Shown here in pieces: positions 50,795 to 59,374 of a DNA stretch of 64,000 nt. Below the pieces are notes generated by a model. It searched no databases, was not told the DNA's origin, and saw only the letters and a program-made list of their open reading frames with translations. Numbering within the stretch: position 1 is the stretch's first letter; each line of letters starts with the position of its first letter. The DNA is from Sediminibacillus halophilus (GTDB taxonomy: Bacteria > Bacillota > Bacilli > Bacillales > Amphibacillaceae), in contig NZ_FNHF01000002.1 in assembly GCF_900103695.1 (NCBI RefSeq), forward strand, positions 496,001 through 560,000, written 5' to 3'. The position numbers and the translations under genes are program-made.

Positions 50795-51181
50795 TTACTT
50801 TTGAGATATTTTTTCGATGATATCTTTAATTTGGTCGGCTGTCTGTTCCGGCACTTTGTTAATCGTGATGTTGCCTTTCGTGGTTGTGATGGTAAGCTCG
50901 GCAAGCCCATTATTGCTGTTTACATCACAGGAAGTCACTTCTTCATTTTGTACTTTTAAATCATTCGATTGATCGGAAGCTGCCATATGATAAAAACACA
51001 TTTTTTTGTCCGTTACAAATAACAATTTAGTCGGTTTATCGCTTGGAGCAGCCACTCCTAACAGTTTCTCATCCTTTTCCAGATTATTATCGGAGAAAGT
51101 ATTGATATACCTTTTCATAATCCCTTTACGACCAAAACCAGCATTTTCTATCGTATCTTTAATACTATCAAACATGTTCAT
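50795..51181 (-). CDS. Bacterial PH-domain protein (YokE-like)
   Basis: Protein of 128 aa. The ATG at 51181 lies in an AGGAGAAAGGCAGGG context, giving MNMFDSIKDTIENAGFGRKG; an open frame continues 53 codons upstream but without a start signal. A short N-terminal helix is followed by a bPH fold: EKLLGVAAPSDKPTKLLFVT, DKKMCFYHMAASDQSNDLKV, then ELTITTTKGNITINKVPEQT and a final helix ADQIKDIIEKISQK. There is no membrane segment. Such short bPH proteins are common in Firmicutes and their role is unknown. It stands alone, flanked by repeats. Confidence 0.75.
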   Translation of the reverse strand: MNMFDSIKDTIENAGFGRKGIMKRYINTFSDNNLEKDEKLLGVAAPSDKPTKLLFVTDKKMCFYHMAASDQSNDLKVQNEEVTSCDVNSNNGLAELTITTTKGNITINKVPEQTADQIKDIIEKISQK

Positions 51182-51391
51182 CCCTGCCTTTCTCCTCTGA
51201 TTATACAGCAAGGAAATTATTGCAACAAAAAAGAGCCCTGGACTGTCTTCCTTTAAGCCGAAGGCTCCCTGTATTTCACCCTTTAAATTGCCCTGTTTTC
51301 TACACAGAGAAACAATAGAAGGCTTCTGGAAACATATCATTCATCTTACGCCTACCGTCTTCCGAGAAAACAAGCACTTCCTCTTCAAAGC

Positions 51392-51961
51392 TCAATCGTC
51401 AGATTCTCTATATTTATTATGCTCTGGCTGGAATAGATCTTCATTCGCATTTCGCACGATGGAGAAATGGTCGACATTGTAATGCCCATGTAAAGTCTTA
51501 TTATGATGAAGAATGATTTGATTCGCCGGCAGTATCTCTGTATCGCTAGTAGTGTGCCCGTCCCCGACCAACGTCACATCAAAGTGATTAATGGTCGCTG
51601 TCCTGACAGCTGTATCAATACAATGTTCTGTTTTACAGCCCATCACTACTAGATGCTCTACCTTATTTTTCACCAAATACTGTTGTAATGGAGTACCGTA
51701 AAAGGAGTTGGTAGCCTCTTTATCGAATATGGCAGCTTCAGATGGAACGTTAATATCCTCGTGAATTTGAAATCCAGCTCCCTTCCCATCGGCTACTTCC
51801 AAATCTCTCACAAAAACAATCAATGCACTATTGCTCTTAGCCTTTTCAATCACAAGATTGATATTTGCAATGATCTTCTCCTTTTCTACAACCCCTTCTT
51901 CCACTTTACTTCCTTCCATTAAATCCTGCTGGGTATCAATCACCAAAAGCGCTTGTTTCAC
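51392..51961 (-). CDS. Isochorismatase-family cysteine hydrolase
   Basis: Enzyme of 189 aa with the alpha/beta fold of nicotinamidase-like hydrolases. Catalytic Asp in MKQALLVIDTQQDLMEGS (D9), nucleophile Cys in VVMGCKTEHCIDTAVRTA (about residue 117), and the intervening basic residue in FDKEATNSFYGTPLQQYL. The GCKTEHCIDTAVR motif fits the group that acts on small amides, but the substrate is not evident. The start overlaps the stop of the membrane-protein gene upstream by four bases, so the two are co-translated. No metabolic context is shared with the sugar genes nearby. Confidence 0.88.
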   Translation of the reverse strand: MKQALLVIDTQQDLMEGSKVEEGVVEKEKIIANINLVIEKAKSNSALIVFVRDLEVADGKGAGFQIHEDINVPSEAAIFDKEATNSFYGTPLQQYLVKNKVEHLVVMGCKTEHCIDTAVRTATINHFDVTLVGDGHTTSDTEILPANQIILHHNKTLHGHYNVDHFSIVRNANEDLFQPEHNKYRESDD

Positions 51962-53142
51962 TTGATCTCCCCCTGTTTATTTAAAGTTGCCGACGACTTA
52001 TATACATACCGTATTGGCACTATCTGTTCCTCCTTACCTGGTACATACAAGGAAACCGAAGGGCCGACAATTTCGTGGTCAGAGACAGCAGGAAAGCTGC
52101 GTTCACCATTTTCATCCAGGTAAACAATCCCTTCCTGGTTGCTGCCCCAGTTTCTTATGCCCTTATAAAGCACACCGAAGTGGCTTTCGTTCCAATTTTT
52201 TGCTTCCTTTTCTATGTCGATATGATTCAACATATTGATCACGATGGAAAAATCATTGGCCGGATTATACGTTTCGTCCCCCTCTCCTTCCCAGTCCTGT
52301 TTATGGACGGTAAGCTTATCACCATCGGGTTCCTCAGAATAGATCAAGTACCCGGATTGTAATACATGTTTGTTGTCATACCCATAAAGATACATATAGA
52401 TACTTGTGATCGTTCCGTCCCTGTCAAACTCGATTTCTAAATCATTAGTCATCAAATTCGGTTCCATGTCCATCTTCGCTTTTACATCTTCCATGATGCC
52501 TTTCAACTTATAACTAAAGAAGTCATCGTTATTCAGTTCGATTTTTGAATCGGTCTTAAGCTCGTGTAATTTCCAGGCCAGTGCCCCGTTGAAATTCATT
52601 GCATTTTTACCGACATTATATGCCCCGAAAGCTGTAATAAGTAACAGAAGAGCGGGAACTACCATCCAAGCAGAGAAAGGCAGAGACTTGGATTTTTCCA
52701 GTTTATTTAATGGAAGGTTGCTACTTTTCCTGATAGGAATAAACGTTTTATCTCGAAAGTATAAAAAATACCATTGCTTGTTTTCCTTCAGCCTTGCCCT
52801 CTTGCCCAGTAAAAAAGTGTGTTGTTCTCCTTTGTCCGGGGAGTAAATCACCAAGGAGGAATCATTGATTTCCCATTGATTATGCGGATTAAATAGATAT
52901 TCTTTTTTCATTTGCTTTCTGTATATACTAATCTGATAGAGTAATAGAATTAACAGTGCTGTGCCAATTACAAAAAACAGAGGGATATTGGTTTTCAGTT
53001 GACCGATTTTTGTAATCGTAATCAACACTCTCCAAAGCAAGACGTATAGAATTAATAAAATCCAGCTATTCAGTCTGCCGAACAGCAAATCTCCGAGGAG
53101 CAATCTTCTATAAGTCTTTTTTGATAAAGGGGTACTCATCAT
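51958..53142 (-). CDS. Membrane protein of unknown function
   Basis: Protein of 394 aa. Two membrane helices occupy about residues 22-80 (SWILLILYVLLWRVLITITK; IPLFFVIGTALLILLLYQIS), then a PH-like or YcxB-like cytoplasmic segment (NPHNQWEINDSSLVIYSPDK; FYLYFRDKTFIPIRKS-like text) and a third helix near 160-180 (FSAWMVVPALLLLITAFGAY). The C-terminal 200 residues are probably outside: SKIELNNDDFFSYKLKGIME, WEGEGDETYNPANDFSIVIN and GIRNWGSNQEGIVYLDENGE. I do not recognise the C-terminal domain. It is coupled to the hydrolase gene by a four-base overlap. Confidence 0.7.
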   Translation of the reverse strand: MMSTPLSKKTYRRLLLGDLLFGRLNSWILLILYVLLWRVLITITKIGQLKTNIPLFFVIGTALLILLLYQISIYRKQMKKEYLFNPHNQWEINDSSLVIYSPDKGEQHTFLLGKRARLKENKQWYFLYFRDKTFIPIRKSSNLPLNKLEKSKSLPFSAWMVVPALLLLITAFGAYNVGKNAMNFNGALAWKLHELKTDSKIELNNDDFFSYKLKGIMEDVKAKMDMEPNLMTNDLEIEFDRDGTITSIYMYLYGYDNKHVLQSGYLIYSEEPDGDKLTVHKQDWEGEGDETYNPANDFSIVINMLNHIDIEKEAKNWNESHFGVLYKGIRNWGSNQEGIVYLDENGERSFPAVSDHEIVGPSVSLYVPGKEEQIVPIRYVYKSSATLNKQGEIK

Positions 53143-53448
53143 CTGTCACTCTTTTCTATCAATTAGATAACTATATGTTAACATTATTTTCCTGACAGTT
53201 GGGGCAGCATCAAAAAATAGTTTTCGGCTCGCCCACAGTATCTCCTTTAATCCCAAAAAATGCACCCTGCCAAATGGCACGGTACATTCCCAACCTTTTA
53301 ATTGATAGAGTAAGCAAATCTGTCTTTTCAAGCGGTTCCTCCTTCACCATAGGGTCTGGCCAGGGTCAGTCCCCCACCACTCTACCAAGACGCAGCGCTA
53401 CCATGTTGGGGGACTGACCCCCGATACCCCAATCCCCCTCAAAAAAAA
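53143..53448. repeat. Intergenic gap with GGGGACTGACCCC repeats
   Basis: Cores at 53362-53375 (AGGGTCAGTCCCCC) and 53409-53421. The stretch GACGCAGCGCTACCATGTTG before the second core resembles GACGCAGTGTTACTGTGTTG at about 50715-50734, so the repeat unit is longer than the core. No gene is supported. Confidence 0.65.
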
Positions 53449-54228
53449 TTAACGCATGTACATGCCTCCGTTTATTTCGATAGTTTCACCTGTGAGGAAG
53501 CCTGCCAAATCTGAAACGAGATAGAGTACGGCTCCGGCTACATCTTCTGGCTCGCCGCCGCGCTGCAAAGGGATCGTTTTAATCGTGTTGGTCCGTCCTT
53601 CTGCTGTGGAAAAAGTATTGTGAAACGGTGTATTACCTATATAGCCAGGTGATACGGCATTGACGGTAATATGGGAAGGGGCAAGCTCTTTGGCCAGGGC
53701 TTTTGAATAAGTCAGTACAGCAGCCTTTGATGCAGCATAGGCAGATGCCCCCGGCCCGCCTCCATTATGAGCAGCAACCGAAGTCATGTTGACCACCTTT
53801 CCATCTGACTTACCATCTTTGCTTACAGACTTAAGCAACGGCAGGGCAGCTTTGGTAACAAGAAATGTGCTGGTTACATTGACGTCGATCACCTTGTGCC
53901 ACAGTTCCTCGCTCATTTCTTCGATTGTCGCCCGTTGTACCATGTGGCCTGCATTGTTCACCAGAATATCAAGCTCACCGTTAAAAAAAGCTGCTGTTTC
54001 AGCAGCCAACGATTCTATGTCACCACTTTTCAGTACATCGGCCTGAACAGCCCGGCCTTTGCGGCCAAGTTCATCGATCAGGCGGACTACATCCTCAGCG
54101 CCTTCCCTGTTTTTCCCATAATGGACGACTACATCGGCGCCGGCTTCAGCCAATGTCAGAGCGATACTTCTCCCGATTCCGGTTCCACCTCCTGTAACAA
54201 GCGCCTTTTTTCCATATAAATCAATCAT
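53449..54228 (-). CDS. SDR-family oxidoreductase (FabG-like; possible DEH reductase)
   Basis: Short-chain dehydrogenase of 259 aa. The ATG at 54228 is six to eight bases after AAAAGGAG; an earlier in-frame ATG at 54282 overlaps the next gene and is rejected. Cofactor motif ALVTGGGTGIGRSIALTLAE (residues 9-28) and NNAG (in LDILVNNAGHM) are present. The catalytic Ser is in VNMTSVAAHNGGG, with YAASK (Tyr, Lys) in ASAYAASKAAVLTYSKALAK. The C-terminus GAVLYLVSDLAGFLTGETIE is standard. The cluster also has a PL15-like lyase and a KdgF-like cupin. A role as 4-deoxy-5-hexoseulose uronate reductase, known for SDRs in alginate pathways, is therefore attractive but inferred. Confidence 0.85.
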   Translation of the reverse strand: MIDLYGKKALVTGGGTGIGRSIALTLAEAGADVVVHYGKNREGAEDVVRLIDELGRKGRAVQADVLKSGDIESLAAETAAFFNGELDILVNNAGHMVQRATIEEMSEELWHKVIDVNVTSTFLVTKAALPLLKSVSKDGKSDGKVVNMTSVAAHNGGGPGASAYAASKAAVLTYSKALAKELAPSHITVNAVSPGYIGNTPFHNTFSTAEGRTNTIKTIPLQRGGEPEDVAGAVLYLVSDLAGFLTGETIEINGGMYMR

Positions 54229-54265
54229 TCTTTCACTCCTTTTCCAGTGCGTTTGTAGATAGATA

Positions 54266-54913
54266 TCATTGACTTCCAGCATCCCCTAACCGCAGATAGC
54301 CACTTTGCTCCATCCTTCTGAAAGCATAAGAAGCAATTTTAGTACTAGCCGCAGCAAGGAAGCTGACTCCGCAAAACAGAAACAGCAACGGAACATAAAC
54401 CAACACAAGTCCGCAACCTATTGTCAAAATGGTTAAGGCCAAGGAAACAAACGGAATTAAGATGGCAATTGTTCCGGATAAACGGACGCTGTTTAAAACG
54501 GTCAACCGATAGCGGACAGCTATTGGCAGGATAAGCAGGGAAGACAGAAGGTATATGAACAGCAAACTGACAAGAAGGCAGGCTCCTGCAAACGCCAGCA
54601 CATTCGAATAGCTGAACAGCAGGCGGATGTCATAATAAAGAAACAAACCGAGTGCCAGCCAGACATAGCCATAGAGTTGGCATTTTAAAAAACTAGTTTT
54701 ATAGACAGACCAAAAGACATTGCCTGCGTTTGTTTCCGTTTCCGGGTGGCGAAGGCGTGTCTCCATGACTGCGAATGTGGCATATAACGCCGGAAATATA
54801 CCTAATACAATCCCGCCAGCCAACAGACCGGCCATGCCACGTACTTGTGATGCTACGAGGAAATAAACCTGCTCACAAAATAGACTGAACCTGCCCATCA
54901 TTCCCTCTTCCAT
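54266..54913 (-). CDS. DUF624 (YesL-like) membrane protein
   Basis: Membrane protein of 215 aa with about five hydrophobic segments. Family text: LVASQVRGMAGLLAGGIVLG near residues 17-36, then FPALYATFAVMETRLRHPET and NVFWSVYKTSFLKCQLYGYV. DUF624 proteins such as B. subtilis YesL occur almost only in polysaccharide loci with YesM/YesN and LplABC-like transporters, as here; their function is unknown. The start among M1, M5 and M6 is unclear. Confidence 0.85.
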   Translation of the reverse strand: MEEGMMGRFSLFCEQVYFLVASQVRGMAGLLAGGIVLGIFPALYATFAVMETRLRHPETETNAGNVFWSVYKTSFLKCQLYGYVWLALGLFLYYDIRLLFSYSNVLAFAGACLLVSLLFIYLLSSLLILPIAVRYRLTVLNSVRLSGTIAILIPFVSLALTILTIGCGLVLVYVPLLFLFCGVSFLAAASTKIASYAFRRMEQSGYLRLGDAGSQ

Positions 54914-54958
54914 ATGGACTGCCCCCTTTCCTCCTCCACTATCATTCCTTTACGTGGT

Positions 54959-55267
54959 TTACTTTAAAAGATCCTCGCGAAGCGGTGTGAATGTATCAAG
55001 CAAAATACCTTGTTCAAGAGCCAGTGCACCATGGATCCGATTGCCTGGAATCACTAATGTTTCTCCTGCTTGCAAAAAATGCTTTACGCCTTCGATGGTG
55101 AATTCAAAGCTGCCCTCCATGCAGTAGGTCAATTGTTCATGCGGATGACTGTGTGCCGATCCCTCTGCCCCTTTTTCGAAATGGACCTCCATCATCATCA
55201 ATGATTCACCTGGCGTAAAAATTTTGCGTTTTACCCCTGGTTCTGCCTGTTCCCACTCTTCTGGCAT
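54959..55267 (-). CDS. Cupin-domain protein (KdgF-like)
   Basis: Single-domain cupin of 102 aa. The ATG at 55267 follows AAAGGGG by nine bases; the frame extends 35 codons upstream to a Lys-rich, unlikely start at 55372. Metal-binding motif AHSHPHEQLTYCMEGSFEF (His-x-His with Glu/Gln) and second motif PGNRIHGALAL are visible. KdgF proteins are cupins of this length that open the ring of unsaturated uronates released by pectin or alginate lyases to give linear DEH-type sugars. Its position beside a lyase, uptake system and SDR makes this role likely. General cupin activity of another kind cannot be excluded. Confidence 0.8.
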   Translation of the reverse strand: MPEEWEQAEPGVKRKIFTPGESLMMMEVHFEKGAEGSAHSHPHEQLTYCMEGSFEFTIEGVKHFLQAGETLVIPGNRIHGALALEQGILLDTFTPLREDLLK

Positions 55268-55375
55268 ATGATCGTACCCCTTTCTGGAATTGATACTATA
55301 TATAGTAACAGAACAGCAAGCGCTTTCACTTTTGGTTTTTTTAGCTGGTACAGGGGTTTTTTTAGCAGCCAATCG

Positions 55376-57184
55376 TTAACCGACTTTGGTTCGTCTGTCT
55401 TTGCATGGTATTTCCATGGAGACTTTTGTACCCTCTCCTAGCTGCGATTGAATAGATAACCCGCACTTCTCACCGAATAATAATTGAATTCGACGGTGAA
55501 CATTGCTGACCCCGATTCCCATCTTGTCGCTGACAACCTGATAATCTTCTCGTTGGAGGATTTTGCGGATATCCCGCAGTCGATCAGGCGGGATTCCAGC
55601 ACCGTTATCGATTACTTCCACACGAAGTCTCCCCTCCTCGACAGTTGCCTGGATCGTAATCTCTCCCTTGTACCGGTTTTTGCGCAAGCCATGGTGGATG
55701 GCGTTTTCTACAAGCGGCTGTAAAGACAGCTTGACCACCTCTTCCTCGAAGAGATCTTCCTCTATCTCGAATGTTATCGGCAAGTGCTTTTGAAAACGGT
55801 GTTCTTCCACGATCATGAAATTTTTCACATGATTCATTTCATCCTCCAGGGTGACGATTTCCAAATTACGAACCGAATAGCGGAACATTTGCGATAAGGC
55901 GATAGCCATTTCAGAAATTTCTTCCGCATCGTTTAATATCGCATAAGAATTCATTGTTTCCAGTGTGTTATGGAGAAAATGAGGATTGATTTGTGATTGC
56001 AGGGCCTGAAGTTCGATTTTTTGCTTTTCGTATAACACTTTGTGGTTCTGCAATTCAGCGGCATATAAATCGTCGACTAATGTCGACAAGCGGTCGATCA
56101 TTTTATTGTAGCTGCTGACCACACTGCTTATCTCATCGGTTCCTTGAAGCGGTTTAATCGGTTCCCATTCACCGATTTCCATTTTTTTCATACCTTTTTG
56201 TATTTTCCTTAAAGGCTTAACAATACTGTTTGCGAACCCAACGGAAACAACCAGCGCTACCATCAGAGACAAAGCAAGGACCAATACCACCTGCTTTTTC
56301 ATTCCGGCAACTGGTTCATAAATCACCTCTTTCGGTGTCATGGCAACCAGCGTCCAATTGGTCTGGTCAGAGTGATCGGCATAAAAAATCATTTCTGTGC
56401 CGTTCCAATCCCCCATAAACGTTTTCTTGCCGGTTGTGGTCAATTGGTCCTCTAATTCTTTGCCAATAGGATTGCCGAGCCATTTTTGATCTGGATGATA
56501 GACAACCCGATGATTGTCGTCGAAAATCCAAAGGGATGTCCCATTTTCAAATTGGGCGATATTCCACAGTTCTTCCAATGCCGTTGCATTCAATTCCACC
56601 CCGAGTATCCCTTTCGGCACAAATGAAGACAATCCGCGCACCCTGCGGACAATACTGACGACATACTCCTGGTTGTACAGACTCCGGTCGGCAAGCAGCC
56701 GAATCCGGCCGTTTTCCGGCGTTGTTTTTAGCAAATTTTGATAGATTGATTTTGAAGGAAACGGTTCCTCTTCCAAGGAGGACTTATTTTTAGAAAGAAC
56801 ATACTGTCCGTTTTCGCCAAGAAGATAAATCAGGTTTAAATGCTGATTTTTCAAGTTAAGGTTATGCATTTGACTTTTAATCTCTTTTGAATAGTAATAC
56901 TGCTCCAGTTTCTGACTCTCATCGATTTCCAGAAAGCCTTTCACGGTACGGTCCGTCAACAGCGGCAAGGTAGCCAATTCCAAGTCCCGGATAAATAAAT
57001 CCGTTTGATAACTGGCATTTTCTACAATGTACTCCAAATAGCCCTCTGATTGCTTTTTGATTTCCAGTGTGGTCTGCCGATAAAACAACCAGGTAACCAG
57101 ACTGACGGAGACAAGGATCACGATAATGAAATAGACAAGCAGCCGCTGTTGAATATTCAAACGGTATATCCAGCCCTTCATCAA
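55376..57184 (-). CDS. Sensor histidine kinase, YesM type
   Basis: Membrane kinase of 602 aa. First membrane helix near residues 13-33 (LVYFIIVILVSVSLVTWLFY), an extracellular dCache-like sensor (30-300), and a second helix near 303-323 (QVVLVLALSLMVALVVSVGF). HAMP follows (MKKMEIGEWEPIKPLQGTDE), then the His_kinase domain with the phospho-acceptor His in QSQINPHFLHNTLETMNSYA near 400. The HATPase_c domain has LQPLVENAIHHGLRKNRYKG and VIDNGAGIPPDRLRDI. It pairs with the response regulator whose gene it overlaps by four bases, and probably senses oligosaccharide outside the cell. The stop lies close to the cupin gene, so both may be co-transcribed. Confidence 0.93.
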   Translation of the reverse strand: MMKGWIYRLNIQQRLLVYFIIVILVSVSLVTWLFYRQTTLEIKKQSEGYLEYIVENASYQTDLFIRDLELATLPLLTDRTVKGFLEIDESQKLEQYYYSKEIKSQMHNLNLKNQHLNLIYLLGENGQYVLSKNKSSLEEEPFPSKSIYQNLLKTTPENGRIRLLADRSLYNQEYVVSIVRRVRGLSSFVPKGILGVELNATALEELWNIAQFENGTSLWIFDDNHRVVYHPDQKWLGNPIGKELEDQLTTTGKKTFMGDWNGTEMIFYADHSDQTNWTLVAMTPKEVIYEPVAGMKKQVVLVLALSLMVALVVSVGFANSIVKPLRKIQKGMKKMEIGEWEPIKPLQGTDEISSVVSSYNKMIDRLSTLVDDLYAAELQNHKVLYEKQKIELQALQSQINPHFLHNTLETMNSYAILNDAEEISEMAIALSQMFRYSVRNLEIVTLEDEMNHVKNFMIVEEHRFQKHLPITFEIEEDLFEEEVVKLSLQPLVENAIHHGLRKNRYKGEITIQATVEEGRLRVEVIDNGAGIPPDRLRDIRKILQREDYQVVSDKMGIGVSNVHRRIQLLFGEKCGLSIQSQLGEGTKVSMEIPCKDRRTKVG

Positions 57185-58221
57185 TCCACCCCCATCTTCC
57201 TCCGAAAGCCTGAAGGCGTCTGTCCCGTGTACTTTTTAAACGTCTTCGTAAAATGCGGATGATCGTTCAATCCAATCAGAAAAGGAATGTCGATCACTTT
57301 TATGTCCTTTTTCAACAAGAGTTCCTTGGCTTTTTCCATGCGTAGACTGCTCCGGTACTTCACAAATGTCTGTCCGGTTTCCTTTTTAAACAGTTGGCTG
57401 AAGTATGATGCATTTAACCCAAGCTTGCCCGCAACTTCTTCCAAGCTGATGTCTTCATCCAAATGGTCGAGGATATATATTTTGGCCATTTCAATCGGGT
57501 CGATCTCGTTCCCTTTACGTTTTTGCTCAAGCAGCTGGAGGATCTCAAGGCATTTTCCCAAAAATAACCGCTCTGCCTCTTTTTTGCTTGCAACTGCTAT
57601 CTCCCAGTGAAAAGCATTCATCAATTGGCTGCCCTTGGTTGCAATTCGATGAAAAAGCACTTCCATCACGTGGGTCAAAATGTTGCAATAATAGTCAACG
57701 GAAAGCTGCTTTATTTCCATTTTGCCGGACCATTCCAGGAAGACCGTCTCAGCTTCCAGACGATTCAAGGACCAGATAGATTCTTCCAACGCTGTCAGCA
57801 GCTCATCAATCTCATCTGCTCCGATAAAATCATGCTGTCTGGTTTTCAATCCTTGCAAACACCGCTCGACGGTTTGAGAAAGCTTTTCCTTGGTAATTGG
57901 TTTGAGCAAGTATTCTTTGACCCCGCACAGTATCGCTTTTTGTGCGAAAGTAAAGCTGTCATACCCGGATACGATTACCCACTGCGTTCCTTGCTGCAGC
58001 TCCTTATAACCGGATATCAATTCCAAACCGTTCATTTCCCCGCCTTCTATGTCGGTGAAAACAATGTCAAACTTTTCCTCTTGTAAATAGGGAATTGCAT
58101 CTTCGGCATAGGCAACCTCGGAAATGCTGTCCAGATTAAACCCTTCTACTCGAATCGTTTGCAGCAATTTTATCAGTCCACGCCTAGTCAACGGTTCATC
58201 TTCGATAATCAGGACCCGCAA
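57181..58221 (-). CDS. Response regulator, YesN/AraC type
   Basis: Regulator of 346 aa. The TTG at 58221 behind GGGGGAGGG is preferred, because it begins LRVLIIEDEPLTRRGLIKLL, the usual receiver start; the frame extends 49 codons further but through the cre-like box. The receiver phosphorylation Asp is in FDIVFTDIEGGEMNGLELIS, the Lys in YLLKPITKEKL. The C-terminal AraC double helix-turn-helix is at about 245-345 (DEDISLEEVAGKLGLNASYF; VIDIPFLIGLNDHPHFTKTF and KKYTGQTPSGFRRK). It would activate the divergent LplBCA/lyase operon in response to the YesM-type kinase. Confidence 0.93.
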   Translation of the reverse strand: MRVLIIEDEPLTRRGLIKLLQTIRVEGFNLDSISEVAYAEDAIPYLQEEKFDIVFTDIEGGEMNGLELISGYKELQQGTQWVIVSGYDSFTFAQKAILCGVKEYLLKPITKEKLSQTVERCLQGLKTRQHDFIGADEIDELLTALEESIWSLNRLEAETVFLEWSGKMEIKQLSVDYYCNILTHVMEVLFHRIATKGSQLMNAFHWEIAVASKKEAERLFLGKCLEILQLLEQKRKGNEIDPIEMAKIYILDHLDEDISLEEVAGKLGLNASYFSQLFKKETGQTFVKYRSSLRMEKAKELLLKKDIKVIDIPFLIGLNDHPHFTKTFKKYTGQTPSGFRRKMGVD

Positions 58222-58241
58222 TTCAATACCCTCCCCCTTTA

Positions 58242-58255
58242 TTAAAGCGCTTACA
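58242..58255. promoter_or_regulatory. cre-like box upstream of the YesN-type gene
   Basis: Minus-strand TGTAAGCGCTTTAA fits TGWAANCGNTNWCA except near its end. It lies just upstream of the regulator start and between the two divergent units. Confidence 0.55.
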
Positions 58256-58451
58256 TTTATGCCTATTATAAACGAATGGACGATGAATAGGTATGGGAAA
58301 TCCATTTTTTTAAATGAATTTGTTAGTAAATCTATGTAACTTAATCCGCCGATATCCAAAAAAAACACAAATTGTACAAAATCGACTCCATAGATGAAAA
58401 CCCTTTCAAAGACTAAGCTAATGACAGCATCTTAAAAAGGGAGGTAGCCAA

Positions 58452-59360
58452 ATGACTTCACGGAAACTGGCACTAATCTGGAAGCATAAAGCACTTTATT
58501 TGATTGCATTGCCAGGCATTGCATACTTTATCATCTTTAAGTATATCCCGATTATGGGCTCGGTGATCGCCTTTCAGGATTACAACATTTTTCAAGGGAT
58601 TACAGGAAGTGCTTGGGTAGGACTAGAACAATTCGAGCGGATGTTTCAATATCCGGAATTTTTACGGATTTTAAAAAATACCTTGCTCATCAATTTATAT
58701 GATATTGTTTTCGGTTTTTCTGCTCCAATCATTCTTGCCTTGATGTTAAATGAAGTCCGAAAAATGCTTGCAAAAAGGATTATCCAAACAATCGTTTACA
58801 TGCCCCATTTTCTGTCATGGGTGATTATTAGTGGCATATTTATTGGAATCTTATCTCCATCAACCGGCATGGTCAATCATTTTCTGAATCTATTTGGCAT
58901 TGATTCGATTTATTTCCTTGGAGAGGACAGTTTCATCCGTACGATTATTGTCGGCTCCGGAATGTGGCGGGAAACCGGTTGGAGTACGATTATCTATTTA
59001 GCTGCTTTAGCAGGAATCAACCCACAGTTGTATGAAGCCGCGGATATTGACGGTGCCAATCGATGGCAGCAAACCTGGAAAATCACCATCCCCACCCTGA
59101 TGCCGACGATTATGATGTTGTTCTTGTTGCAAATCGGTAATTTCTTAGACTTCGGTTTTGAACGAGTCGATGTCTTCCTGAACCCTTTTAACCGTGTCAA
59201 CGGAGAAATTTTTGATACGTATATCTATGAGGCAGGTTTATTGCAAAACCAATATAGTTATACAACCGCCATCGGCATTTTTAAATCGGTAGTAGGTTTG
59301 ATTTTGCTGGTCGGGGCCAACTTTGTCAGCCGTAAAACCACCGGCAACAGTTTATATTAG
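58452..59360 (+). CDS. Carbohydrate ABC transporter permease, LplB type
   Basis: Permease of 302 aa, first gene of the plus-strand uptake/lyase operon. The ATG follows GGGAGGTAGCCAA. N-terminal text LIWKHKALYLIALPGIAYFI and FKYIPIMGSVIAFQDYNIFQ is typical of LplB/YtcP-type permeases. Six hydrophobic segments; EAA loop LYEAADIDGANRWQQTWKIT near residues 195-215. It pairs with the LplC-type subunit downstream. There is no ATPase in the operon. LplABC-like systems import large uronate or galacturonan-type oligosaccharides under YesM/YesN control. Confidence 0.93.
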   Translation: MTSRKLALIWKHKALYLIALPGIAYFIIFKYIPIMGSVIAFQDYNIFQGITGSAWVGLEQFERMFQYPEFLRILKNTLLINLYDIVFGFSAPIILALMLNEVRKMLAKRIIQTIVYMPHFLSWVIISGIFIGILSPSTGMVNHFLNLFGIDSIYFLGEDSFIRTIIVGSGMWRETGWSTIIYLAALAGINPQLYEAADIDGANRWQQTWKITIPTLMPTIMMLFLLQIGNFLDFGFERVDVFLNPFNRVNGEIFDTYIYEAGLLQNQYSYTTAIGIFKSVVGLILLVGANFVSRKTTGNSLY

Positions 59361-59374
59361 AAAGGAATGATCGT

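Noticed and set aside
51534-51600. Sequence around 51534-51600 as a hairpin or terminator
   Set aside because: It lies inside the isochorismatase-family coding sequence and has no T run.
53146-53331. Minus-strand 61-codon open frame next to repeats
   Set aside because: No ribosome site, no recognisable domain, and it ends beside repeat units; judged chance.
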